Made by a program: the position numbers and the translations under genes. A DNA stretch of 64,000 nucleotides from Halosimplex litoreum (GTDB taxonomy: Archaea > Halobacteriota > Halobacteria > Halobacteriales > Haloarculaceae): assembly GCF_016065055.1 (NCBI RefSeq), contig NZ_CP065856.1, positions 1,673,836 through 1,737,835 on the forward strand. Direction: 5' to 3'. Below the pieces are notes generated by a model that was not told the origin of the DNA, made no database searches, and was given only the letters and a program-made list of their open reading frames with translations. Positions 53,251 through 61,660 of this stretch are shown piece after piece (position 1 is the stretch's first letter; the number at the start of each line of letters is the position of its first letter).

Positions 53251-53584
53251 AACAGCGTGAAAGCCCCGGCCGTCTCGACTCCCGCGCCTCGCTGTCGTTC
53301 GAGAGAGCGAAGCTCTCTCGTGATGACGAAAGACGCCGGCGGCGTCTTTCGAACCACGCTCCTCGGTCGTTACACTCCCTGCGGTGCTTGCTTCGGCGGG
53401 GTTCGTCGAGACGGCCGCCCCTTTCATTCCCGCCCGCGTAGCTTGGCCGGTCAGTCTGTACGGGTGGGAATGAAAGGGGCCGCTATTTCCGGGAAGACGG
53501 GCGAAGCAAGCACTGGAACGAGCGGAGCGAGTGAAGCGCGCAGCGAGCCCCTCGACCGGAAATAGCGGGGGCTTTCACGCTGTT
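53251..53584. repeat. Compound inverted-repeat element
   Basis: Three nested or adjacent inverted repeats. The outer 17-base arms are 53251-53267 and 53568-53584 (AACAGCGTGAAAGCCCC and its complement). A 23-base hairpin, two mismatches, is 53414-53436 with 53461-53483. A perfect 12-base pair is 53481-53492 with 53556-53567 (CGCTATTTCCGG). It also holds the 20-base hairpin 53301-53320 that is identical to 8230-8249. No gene is visible in 53193-53668. It may be a mobile element relic or a structured RNA. Confidence 0.6.
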
Positions 53585-53668
53585 TGCGGTGAGGTTACCG
53601 GTTGTGGTCGCTCAAGCAGCGGTCTTGCTGTTCTCTACAGCCCCCTCAGGAACAGACCGACCACGTAC

Positions 53669-54718
53669 TCATCGGCCCATCCCGAAGCGGCGATGCCGGA
53701 GTTCGGGGGTGATCTGGATGCGGTCGATCTCCTGACCGGTGCGATACCAGACGAACGCCGCACGGGTGAACAGTTCCCGACACTCGATGCGGACCTCGCG
53801 GGGGATGCCCTCGCTGCGCTCGTGGATATCGCGGATCGCCGCCTCGGTGAACAGCTCGACGGGCTGGTCCTCGTAGGGCTCGTCGCGGAAGTAGGCGAAC
53901 GAACGGGCGACGTACTCGGCGATGTCCTCGGGGGCGAACGGCTCGATGCCCTCGTAGTAGCGCAGCCGCGAGTCCAGGGTCCCCCGGAGGTCGGCGACGC
54001 GCTCTTTGCCCTCGGGCGTGCCCATCAGGAACAGGCGCACGCCCATGTCGCCGGCCACCTGTAGCGTCGAGAGGATGTCGGGGGGCAGCACCTCGATCTC
54101 GTCGACGACCAGGAGGAGTGTCTTGCCGTCGGCGCGCACGTCCTCGACGAGGTCGCGGGCGGCCTCCTTGGCGTCCTCGGTGGCCCAGGGGACGCCGTCG
54201 CGGGTCTGCCAGTAGTCCCGGTCTTCGACCTCGTACCCCGCCGATTCCGCCGTGGTCTGGACGGTCGCGTACAGTTTCCGAGGTGTCGTCTCGCGTGGAT
54301 TGTCCAGCGCGGCGACGACGAAGTCGTCGTGTTCGCCGAGGTCGCGGCGGACGATCTCGCGGAAGGCGGTCTTGCCGGTGCCGTAGTGGCTGACCAGACC
54401 GATGTGTTGCTCCTGGAGGAGCCAGCCGGTCACCTGGTTGAGCATCTCGGTGTCGTGGCGGACGTACAGCGGTTCGGGCATCCGGTCGGTGCCCGCCTCC
54501 TCGGTGAACGGCAGGTCCGCGACGGTGTCGGGGTCGCCGCCGAGCGCGCAGCCGAACGATAGCAGACGCTCCTCGACCTCGGCGAGCTGGTCGAGGAGCA
54601 CACCCCGAGAGCGGTCGCCGTCGTCGTCCAGCGCCCGGATCTTCTCGACGAGGTCGCCGACGGTCTCGGTGTCGCCCGCGCGGCCCTCGGCCGTCGGCCG
54701 GTCCGTGTCGTCTGTCAT
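53669..54718 (-). CDS. Stand-alone AAA-type ATPase
   Basis: A 349-residue ATPase. An N-terminal helical region (~1-85) precedes Walker A SHYGTGKTAF (Gly113-Thr117), Walker B LLLVVDEIEV (~201-210), a sensor-like LFLMGTPEGKERVADL (~230) and an arginine-containing DSRLRYY. The last ~100 residues form a helical lid without a recognisable winged helix. The text is closer to ExeA/Cdc6-like AAA_22 ATPases than to Orc1 initiators. The role is unknown. It is followed downstream by the compound inverted repeat. Confidence 0.8.
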   Translation of the reverse strand: MTDDTDRPTAEGRAGDTETVGDLVEKIRALDDDGDRSRGVLLDQLAEVEERLLSFGCALGGDPDTVADLPFTEEAGTDRMPEPLYVRHDTEMLNQVTGWLLQEQHIGLVSHYGTGKTAFREIVRRDLGEHDDFVVAALDNPRETTPRKLYATVQTTAESAGYEVEDRDYWQTRDGVPWATEDAKEAARDLVEDVRADGKTLLLVVDEIEVLPPDILSTLQVAGDMGVRLFLMGTPEGKERVADLRGTLDSRLRYYEGIEPFAPEDIAEYVARSFAYFRDEPYEDQPVELFTEAAIRDIHERSEGIPREVRIECRELFTRAAFVWYRTGQEIDRIQITPELRHRRFGMGR

Positions 54719-54776
54719 GCTGTTCGGTCGATCGACGGAGAGTTGGCCGCCCAGTCGGATAGCTTTTCTGACGCGC

Positions 54777-56438
54777 TCACGCCGAGACGGTGAAGACGCC
54801 GACCCGCTCGTCGCTCTCGGCGAAGCCGTAGCGGACGGCCTTCGCGCGCACGGTGGTTTCGCCCTCGGGCAGGTCGACCGGACCGGTGTACAGCCGCCAG
54901 CGCGGCTCGGTGCCGTCCTCGTCGACGGTCTCGTCGGCGAACGCGTAGCACGTCGACGCGCCCTGGGTGGCGCAGTACAGCGAGAGGGTCGCCGGCCCGT
55001 CGAGTTCCAGCCCGGCCGTCCTGGCCGTTCGCTCGTCGTGGGTCGGAGCGTTGACGACGAACCGCGGGGCGGCGGTCTCGGGCTGGTCCGTCCCGCCGTA
55101 GCGCTCTCGGACCATCTCCGCCTCGGCGACGTCACCGGCGTCGCCGACCCGCTCGCGCCAGTCGTCCAACGCCCCGCGCATCCGGTCCAGTACGTCGGCG
55201 TACTCGGGGTCGTCGGCCAGGTCGTCGACCTCGTGGGGGTCGGCCCGCAGGTCGTACAGCTCTTCGGCGGGCCGATTCGTGTCGAACCACCGCTCGGCCC
55301 CCTCCAGGTCGCCCTCGCGTGCCCGGTCGAGGATCTCCCGCATGACCGGGTGGCGATTCCGGTAGGGGATCCACTGGCGGTAGGGCGTCCCGGGCCGGTA
55401 GTGGCGGACGTACTTGAACCGGTGGTCGCGGACGGCTCGCACCATGTCGTACGATTCGTCGTAGCGGTCCCTGGCCGCGAAGACGTACGCGCGGTCGTCG
55501 GCGTTCGGGCCGAAAAAGCGGCGGCCACCGACGTACTGCGGCACGTCGAGGCCGCAGGCGTCGAGCATCGTCGGGCCCAGATCCACCATGCTGACGAGGC
55601 GGTCGTCGACGCTCCCCGCGTCGATCTCGCCGGGCCAGCGGACGATCAGGGGGACGTGGATCCCCCCGTCGTAGAGCCAGCGCTTGCTGCGAGGGAGCCC
55701 CTCGCCGTGGTCGCTCCAGAGCACGACGATGGTGTCTTCGGCCAGCCCGTCGGCCTCCAGTCGGTCGAGCACGTCGCCGACCCACGCGTCCGAGCGAGCG
55801 ATATTGTCGTACTGACGGGCGATTGCGAGCCGGGTCGTCTGGGTGTCGGGGAGGTACGGGGGGACCTCGACCGCGTCGGGGTCCGTCTCGGGGTCGGCGA
55901 CCGCCCCGCCGAACTGGTCGTCGGTCCCCGGTTCGGTGGGGTCCCACTGGCCGCTCTCGTGGGTGACGCCGTTGGTGACCATCGCGAAGAACGGCTGGTC
56001 GGACTCGCGGGCGTCGTCGCGCCAGCCGGCGCCCGACCCGTGGTGGTCCCACATCGTCGCGGGCGTGCCGAACTGGTAGTCGGCCTTCGAGTCGAGCGTG
56101 GTGTAGTAGCCCGCCCGCCGGAACAGTTCGGGGACCGCCGTCACGTAGTGGGGCGGGACGGCCTCGTAGGGCGTCGGAAGCCCGGGCGCGTCGTCGCTGG
56201 TGTGAGTCGTCCGCATGTGCTGGGTGCCGATGGCGTTCTGATGGCAGCCGGTCATCACCGCGGAGCGACTGGGGGCACAGACCGGCGCGGTCGAGAAGGC
56301 GTTTGGGTAGCGCCGCCCGTCGGCCGCGAGCCCGTCGATCGCGGGCGTTCGAGCGAGATCGTCGCCGTAACACCCCAGGCGCGGTGTCGTGTCTTCCATC
56401 GCGATCCAGAGAACGTTCGGCCGGTCGGCCTCGGGCAT
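54777..56438 (-). CDS. Type I sulfatase (arylsulfatase family)
   Basis: A 553-residue sulfatase. The signature VCAPSRSAVMTG has Cys54 (CxPSR), which must be oxidised to formylglycine. Metal ligands appear in LWIAMEDTTPRLGCYG near the N-terminus and in VVLWSDHGEGLPRSK (~280). There is no signal peptide, so it is cytosolic or exported otherwise. The last ~100 residues form a beta-rich extra domain (TVRAKAVRYGFAESDERVGV). It probably releases sulfate from sulfated glycans or lipids. It lies next to a phosphate transporter and the AAA ATPase. Confidence 0.92.
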   Translation of the reverse strand: MPEADRPNVLWIAMEDTTPRLGCYGDDLARTPAIDGLAADGRRYPNAFSTAPVCAPSRSAVMTGCHQNAIGTQHMRTTHTSDDAPGLPTPYEAVPPHYVTAVPELFRRAGYYTTLDSKADYQFGTPATMWDHHGSGAGWRDDARESDQPFFAMVTNGVTHESGQWDPTEPGTDDQFGGAVADPETDPDAVEVPPYLPDTQTTRLAIARQYDNIARSDAWVGDVLDRLEADGLAEDTIVVLWSDHGEGLPRSKRWLYDGGIHVPLIVRWPGEIDAGSVDDRLVSMVDLGPTMLDACGLDVPQYVGGRRFFGPNADDRAYVFAARDRYDESYDMVRAVRDHRFKYVRHYRPGTPYRQWIPYRNRHPVMREILDRAREGDLEGAERWFDTNRPAEELYDLRADPHEVDDLADDPEYADVLDRMRGALDDWRERVGDAGDVAEAEMVRERYGGTDQPETAAPRFVVNAPTHDERTARTAGLELDGPATLSLYCATQGASTCYAFADETVDEDGTEPRWRLYTGPVDLPEGETTVRAKAVRYGFAESDERVGVFTVSA

Positions 56439-56552
56439 ACCCCACGAGCGGTCGCCGCGGCCCTAAGTGTTGTCGCGTGGTCGGTCGGCGAACGCGGAAT
56501 TCGCCGACGCTCCCCGGGTCGGGACCGTCGCGACGGACGCACCGTCTCGGCG

Positions 56553-57758
56553 TCAGCCGCCCAGGACCGCCGCGAACACCCGGTACAGTCCGAACCCGAC
56601 GGCGATCGAGGAGACGAGCGTGATGACCCAGAACGCCAGCGTCACGCCGATCTTCCGGCGGGAGACGCCCGCGGACCCGCCCGCCAGGCCGCCGCCGATG
56701 ACGCCGGAGATGATGATGTTGTTGAACGAGATCGGGATCCCCAGCGCGATGGCCAGCTGAGCGATGATAAAGCCGGGAACGAGCGCGGCGATCGACCGGC
56801 GGATGCCCAGCGAGGCGTACTCGCGGGAGGTCGCCTGCAGCAGGCGCGGTGCGCCCATCCACGCCCCGCCGAGGATGCCGACAGCCCCGATGGCGAGCAG
56901 GACGATGCCCGGCAGGTTGAGTTGGGCGCTGTAGAGGTTCTCCAGGGGACCGGTGGCAAGCCCGACCTGACTCCCGCCGCTGGAGAAGGCGACGACGCTG
57001 CCGAGGACGACGAGGAACGTCCGGATCCCCTTGTCGACGGAGTCCTGCGTCCGCTGTCGGATGAACTGAAAGCTCAGCACGGCGAACGCGACCGTCACGA
57101 CGGCGACCATCGGGTCGACGCCGGCGACGGGCGACAGGTCGACGATGTCCGCACCGAGCCCGGCCAGGGAGTTCTGCGTGGCGTCGGGGCCGGAGGGGAT
57201 GACGCTCAGCTGGACGTTGGCGACGATGGCGCCGACGACGGCCGCCAGCAGGGGGACGCCGACGGTCTCGGGGATGTCGTCCCGGCGGAGCACCGTCGCG
57301 GTCAGGTAGGCGAGTCCACCCGAAACGGGGGGCACGAGCACCCAGAACGTCGCGATCCGGCGGTAGGTGTCGAAGGCGGGGTCGCCGCCCAGCGAGAGGC
57401 CGACCCCGACCATCGCGCCCGTCGTCGCGAAGGCGGCGGGGACGGGATAGCCGGAGTAGACTCCGAAGGCCATGAACGCGGTGGCGGTGAGCAGACCGGC
57501 CGTGGCGGCCTGCGACGTGATGACGACGCCGTCGATGAGGCCCGCGCCGACGGTCTCGGAGATGGACCCTCCTTGCGTGAGCGCGCCGGCGGCGGCGAGG
57601 ATGCCGATGAGGAAGGCCGCCCGCATCGTCGAGATGGCGTTGGCGCCGATGGCGGGGGCGAACGGTGGGGAGTTGCTGTTGGCGCCCAGCGCCCACGCGG
57701 TGCCGAGGCTCACCAGCGTCGCGAGGACGACCAGCGCCCAGGAGCCGACGGCGACCAC
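56553..57758 (-). CDS. PiT-type inorganic phosphate transporter
   Basis: A 401-residue membrane protein with about ten helices. The family marks are WALGANSNSPPFAPAIGANAI (~residue 18) and, near the C-terminus, GIPISFNNIIISGVIGGGLAGG. GTG 57758 is taken as start because the text from VVAVGSWALVVLATLVSL fits the first helix. A TATA-like AATAAAC (57902-57908) would place the RNA start near 57878, so an upstream in-frame ATG at 57854 adding 32 Arg/Ser-rich residues is possible. It carries phosphate or sulfate with cations. Confidence 0.88.
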   Translation of the reverse strand: MVAVGSWALVVLATLVSLGTAWALGANSNSPPFAPAIGANAISTMRAAFLIGILAAAGALTQGGSISETVGAGLIDGVVITSQAATAGLLTATAFMAFGVYSGYPVPAAFATTGAMVGVGLSLGGDPAFDTYRRIATFWVLVPPVSGGLAYLTATVLRRDDIPETVGVPLLAAVVGAIVANVQLSVIPSGPDATQNSLAGLGADIVDLSPVAGVDPMVAVVTVAFAVLSFQFIRQRTQDSVDKGIRTFLVVLGSVVAFSSGGSQVGLATGPLENLYSAQLNLPGIVLLAIGAVGILGGAWMGAPRLLQATSREYASLGIRRSIAALVPGFIIAQLAIALGIPISFNNIIISGVIGGGLAGGSAGVSRRKIGVTLAFWVITLVSSIAVGFGLYRVFAAVLGG

Positions 57759-58093
57759 GCTACGACCCCCCGTCGACGCCGGACGGCCACTCGTCGACCG
57801 CGGACGACCACTCGTCCGCGCCGCACGGCCCGCTATCGGCGGGACGTCCCCCATCGTCGACGCGCGACTCGAACATGGGCGACACGTTGTATCGGCCGGC
57901 GAATAAACGTTCGCGCCGCGGGGGGGTCGGGCCGGTCGACGGACGTCGCGACCGACGGGCCTCGGGCGCGTCACAAGGCATTTCCGCCGACGCCCGAATA
58001 CCCGGCAATGCGATTCTCGGATGGGGTTGGACCGAGCCGACGGGCGGTGAGGCGTCGACCGTCGACGGCCGGGCAGGTTCGGACGGTGAGACG
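57759..58093. promoter_or_regulatory. Divergent gap between transporter and lipoprotein genes
   Basis: 335 bases containing the transporter promoter (AATAAAC at 57902-57908, minus-strand use). No supported gene. The right half may include the promoter of the lipoprotein gene, but no clear box is seen. Confidence 0.45.
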
Positions 58094-60328
58094 GTGACGG
58101 GGGAACGACCGACCGGCGAGGGCTCGGAGCGGTCGCCGGGGGGCGGCCCCGCCGTGACTCGCCGGACGCTGCTGGGGTCGATCGCCGCCGGGGCTGCGCT
58201 GGCCGGCTGTGGCGCCTTCGAGCGCGGTGCCGACGGGACGACCACGCCGGTGGCCGACGACCGCGCCCGCGAGCTGGCCGAGCGGTTCGCGCCCGCGCTC
58301 TACTTCGACGCCGCCGAGCGGTGGTTCCCGACCGACCCCCGCCCGTACGAGCGCGAGCGCGACGGCGAGACGGTCGTCGACGGCTTCGCGGCGCTCGACG
58401 GCTACACCGACCGGTTCGACCCCGAGTCCCCGCCCGACCCCGCGGTCTTCTACAACGCCGTCGCCTACGAGGACTCCCCGCTGGCGGTCGTCCAGTACTG
58501 GTTCTACGGCGCCTTCGACCAGTTCACGACGAACTTCCACTGGCACGACTGGGAGGTGTTGCACGTCTACGTCGACACCGAGACCGGTGATCCACAGCTC
58601 TACGTCGCCAGCTCCCACTCGCGGTCGGTGCCGAACAACGAGTACCTCGACCCAGACCCCGACCGGCGGCCGGCGGTCCTCTCTGAGCTGGGCTCCCATT
58701 CCAGCGCGCTGTCGACCAACGACGCCGTCGACGAGTTCCAGCGCTTCTCGGTCGAGGATCTGCTCGCCGACATCACCAACAGCGCCATCGAGGGGATCGA
58801 GGACGTAGCGGAACTCCCGCTGGCCTACGGGCTCCCCCGCGACGAGGGCGGCCGACTCCCGTTCGTCGTCCCCGAACTCGACGGCGCCCCGATCTACGAA
58901 CACGATCGGCTCCCTTCCGTCGAGCGGTCGGATCTGCTCCCGCCCGAACACACGATCCGGTCGTACGACGCGCTGTCGACGCCGCCCGGCGAGGTGCCCG
59001 AGCGCTCGACCGGCCTCGTGTTCGGGCCCGAGACCGAGGCCGACGTCCCGGGTCCCGCCGCCGACCCGGACGTGCCCTACGACCTCGCGCCGACCGCCGA
59101 CCTCGAACACCTCGCGGCCTTTACCGGCCCGCAACTGAGCTTCGAGTTCGCGGTCCCGCAGGCCGTCGAGGACGCCGTCGCCAGCCACCTCACGGCGCCC
59201 GAGGCCCCCTGGGAGCAACCCCGCTACGAGAACCCCGCGAACGACATCTCCGACCCGACCCACCGGCGGGCGCTCGCCGACCGCTACGACGCCGTCGGCG
59301 ACCCCGCACCGGTCAACACGCTGCTCGCGCGGGCCGTCGAGGCGGTGCCCGACCCCGACGCTCCCGACGGGAAGGGCGTGACCACCACCGAGTCCCGCGT
59401 CGAAGCGGTCGCGCTCGTCGAGAGCGACCCCGTCGCAGTCCCGACCTTCGGCGGCGTCGCCGCCGTGACCGACCTGCCCGCCGGCGAGCACCGACTCACC
59501 GTCAACGGCGCCGGTCTCGCGCCCCACAGCGAGACGGTCAGCGTGGGGGACGCGGCCACCGAGACCGCGACGACCGGGAGCGACGAGGTCGCCGCCTCCG
59601 GAACCGACGGGGCCGCCCCACCGGGTGTGACGCTGGCGGGCGCCGACGGTTCGGTCGCACTGGTCGCCCGCGAAGACGCGACGAAACTCGCCGTCGACCC
59701 GGCCGACAGCGAGGCGGAGCTGACGGACCTCGCCGTCGAAGACGACTTCGGGGGACGGCTCTACGACGCCCCGCTGTCCGGGTCCGACGCCGTCTACGTC
59801 CACCGCGGGGGCGCCTACACGGCGGAGGTCAGGGACGCCGACGACGCCGTCGGCGCCGTCCGGGTGGTCCCCGACGCCGCGGACGGGACCGACGAACGGG
59901 TCGGCGTCGAGGGCCCCGAGACCGGGAAGGCCTCGCTGGCTCGCTACGTCGCCGAAGTCGCCGCCGAGACCCGCGACGAAGTGGCCGCCGAACTCGACGA
60001 CGACAGCGACGGCGACGACGATGCGCCGGGCAACGGCAACGGCGGCGGGAACGACGGCGGCGCGCCCGGCAACTCCCTGCGCGGGTTCGTCCAGGTCCTC
60101 GAAGCCATCGCCGATGGCGCCCGGAGAGCCGCCGAACAGGCGGAATCGGGCAACGGAGAGGGCGCCGACGCGCGGATCGACGCCGTCGCGATGCGGCTCG
60201 CGCGGGCGACCGAGCGGCTCGAAGCCGCTCGCGACGGCCTGCCGCCCGGCCTCGCCGACGCCGCCGAGAACCGCTTCGCACAGCTCGACCGGCGCGCGAA
60301 ACAGGCCAGACGCTCCGAGAAGCTCTGA
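58094..60328 (+). CDS. Tat lipoprotein with HWHDWE domain
   Basis: A ~744-residue exported protein. After an N-terminal linker, VTRRTLLGSIAAGAALAGCG is a twin-arginine signal with lipobox Cys, so it is probably anchored outside the membrane. Residues ~65-400 hold YWFYGAFDQFTTNFHWHDWEVLHVYVDTETGD, which recalls the HDWE motif of NPP1-type and Vps62-type proteins. A beta-rich region (~400-600) and an acidic Gly/Asn/Asp linker follow, then a helical FIMAH-like end (LEAIADGARRAAEQAESG). The start is uncertain: GTG 58094, GTG 58154 or ATG 57875. Function unknown. Confidence 0.75.
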   Translation: MTGERPTGEGSERSPGGGPAVTRRTLLGSIAAGAALAGCGAFERGADGTTTPVADDRARELAERFAPALYFDAAERWFPTDPRPYERERDGETVVDGFAALDGYTDRFDPESPPDPAVFYNAVAYEDSPLAVVQYWFYGAFDQFTTNFHWHDWEVLHVYVDTETGDPQLYVASSHSRSVPNNEYLDPDPDRRPAVLSELGSHSSALSTNDAVDEFQRFSVEDLLADITNSAIEGIEDVAELPLAYGLPRDEGGRLPFVVPELDGAPIYEHDRLPSVERSDLLPPEHTIRSYDALSTPPGEVPERSTGLVFGPETEADVPGPAADPDVPYDLAPTADLEHLAAFTGPQLSFEFAVPQAVEDAVASHLTAPEAPWEQPRYENPANDISDPTHRRALADRYDAVGDPAPVNTLLARAVEAVPDPDAPDGKGVTTTESRVEAVALVESDPVAVPTFGGVAAVTDLPAGEHRLTVNGAGLAPHSETVSVGDAATETATTGSDEVAASGTDGAAPPGVTLAGADGSVALVAREDATKLAVDPADSEAELTDLAVEDDFGGRLYDAPLSGSDAVYVHRGGAYTAEVRDADDAVGAVRVVPDAADGTDERVGVEGPETGKASLARYVAEVAAETRDEVAAELDDDSDGDDDAPGNGNGGGNDGGAPGNSLRGFVQVLEAIADGARRAAEQAESGNGEGADARIDAVAMRLARATERLEAARDGLPPGLADAAENRFAQLDRRAKQARRSEKL

Positions 60329-60346
60329 ACCGGCCGCTGACCGCGG

Positions 60347-61660
60347 TCAGCGGTAGGGGTCCGCGGCCAGCGTCCGGTCGGACAGGTCCAGCGGTTCGAG
60401 CGGCCCGACGGTCACGTCGTCCCGCTCGCGCAGTTCGGCTGCGACCGGCTCGGAGACGACCAGCGAGTCGGGGTCCATCGTACTCGGAACGCGCGCGATC
60501 CGCAGCTCGGCGGGGTCGGCGACGCCCGTGGTCGAGGCGGCGAGCAGGAGTGCGGTCGCGTCGTCGGGCACCACGAACGGGAGCTTCGCTCGCCGGGGCT
60601 CGCCGCTGGTGACGATGTTCACGTAGGTGTCCGCGAAGTCCACGTCCGCGACGAGATCCCGGTGGACGAAGTCCGCCAGGCCGACCCCGAGGGCGTTGCC
60701 GTGGGAGGGGTCGGTCAGCGAGCGGGCGTAGACGCGAGTGATCGACGGCTCGTCGGGCTCGGCTTCGCCGTGGAAGTCGTAGCGGCCGAGGACGTTCGTG
60801 TCCATCCCGGTTCCGGACTTGTCCTTGCCCATCTCGTCGACGACCAGCAGGTCCAGGTCGTCGACGGGGAGCGTGGCGAGGTGCTCGCGAGCGAGCGCGA
60901 GCAGTTCGGGTTCGCGGTCGAGGACGGCGGCCGCCTCGACCCCCTCGATCCGCGCGGCGCGGTGGTGGGCGTTCTCGACGAGTGCGACCCCGCCGAGGAT
61001 CGGCGCCTCGCGGCGCAACACCTCGTAGCGGTCGGCGATCACGTCGGAAAAGTCCGTGGCGATAGCGGCGTTGTGCAGCGATTCCGCGCCGCGGTGCTTG
61101 CCGAGGCCGACCACGGCCATCTTCGCCAGCCCGCTCTCCACGTCGCCCCTGAAGTCGGTGTGTGGCTTGACGCGGTTGGCCAGCAGGACCGCGTCCGCGT
61201 CGAGGGCGTCGACGGCGGCGTAGACGGGCCGACCCAGGTCGTCCTCGCCGACGGCCTCGACGGCCATCGACGAGCGGATCGGACAGCCGAGCGTCTCCTC
61301 GGTGATCCCCAGCGCCGCGAGCGTCTCCCGTTGCCCGTCGGCGGTCGCGCCGCCGTGGCTCCCCATCGCCGGGACCACGAACGGCTCGAACCCCCGCTCG
61401 GCCAGCCGGTCGACCGCCGCGGCGAGGACCGACGGCATCTCCTCGATCCCGCGACTGCCGGCGGTGACCGCGACCGACGACCCGGCGTCGAGGCCGTCGA
61501 ATCCATCGATCGCGTCGACCGCTTCGCGAGCGGCCGCCGCCACGTTGGCGACGGTCTCGGGGTCGCGCTCGCGGCGCGCGACGGCGAACCGAGGGAGGTC
61601 GTCGACGGTGTGGTCGTTGGTCTCCGCGAGCGCCTCCGCGTCGGGGAACTCGATCTCCAT
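60347..61660 (-). CDS. LarA-like (DUF2088) protein, possible nickel-dependent epimerase
   Basis: A 437-residue homologue of lactate racemase LarA. The N-terminal half has VAVTAGSRGIEEMPSVLAAA and VVPAMGSHGGATADGQRE. The centre has VLLANRVKPHTDFRGDVESG and VGLGKHRGAESLH, positions that in LarA bear the nickel-pincer Lys and His ligands. LarA relatives racemise or epimerise 2-hydroxyacids. Its ATG overlaps the pdxA stop by one base, so it belongs to the DUF1537-pdxA operon, where it could interconvert isomers of a sugar acid. Confidence 0.8.
   Translation of the reverse strand: MEIEFPDAEALAETNDHTVDDLPRFAVARRERDPETVANVAAAAREAVDAIDGFDGLDAGSSVAVTAGSRGIEEMPSVLAAAVDRLAERGFEPFVVPAMGSHGGATADGQRETLAALGITEETLGCPIRSSMAVEAVGEDDLGRPVYAAVDALDADAVLLANRVKPHTDFRGDVESGLAKMAVVGLGKHRGAESLHNAAIATDFSDVIADRYEVLRREAPILGGVALVENAHHRAARIEGVEAAAVLDREPELLALAREHLATLPVDDLDLLVVDEMGKDKSGTGMDTNVLGRYDFHGEAEPDEPSITRVYARSLTDPSHGNALGVGLADFVHRDLVADVDFADTYVNIVTSGEPRRAKLPFVVPDDATALLLAASTTGVADPAELRIARVPSTMDPDSLVVSEPVAAELRERDDVTVGPLEPLDLSDRTLAADPYR

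Noticed and set aside
53251-54718. AAA ATPase next to inverted repeats as a replication origin with an Orc1-type initiator
   Set aside because: The ATPase lacks the C-terminal winged helix, and its Walker A surroundings differ from Orc1/Cdc6. The repeats are palindromic arms, not several copies of an origin-recognition box, and no AT-rich unwinding region is present.
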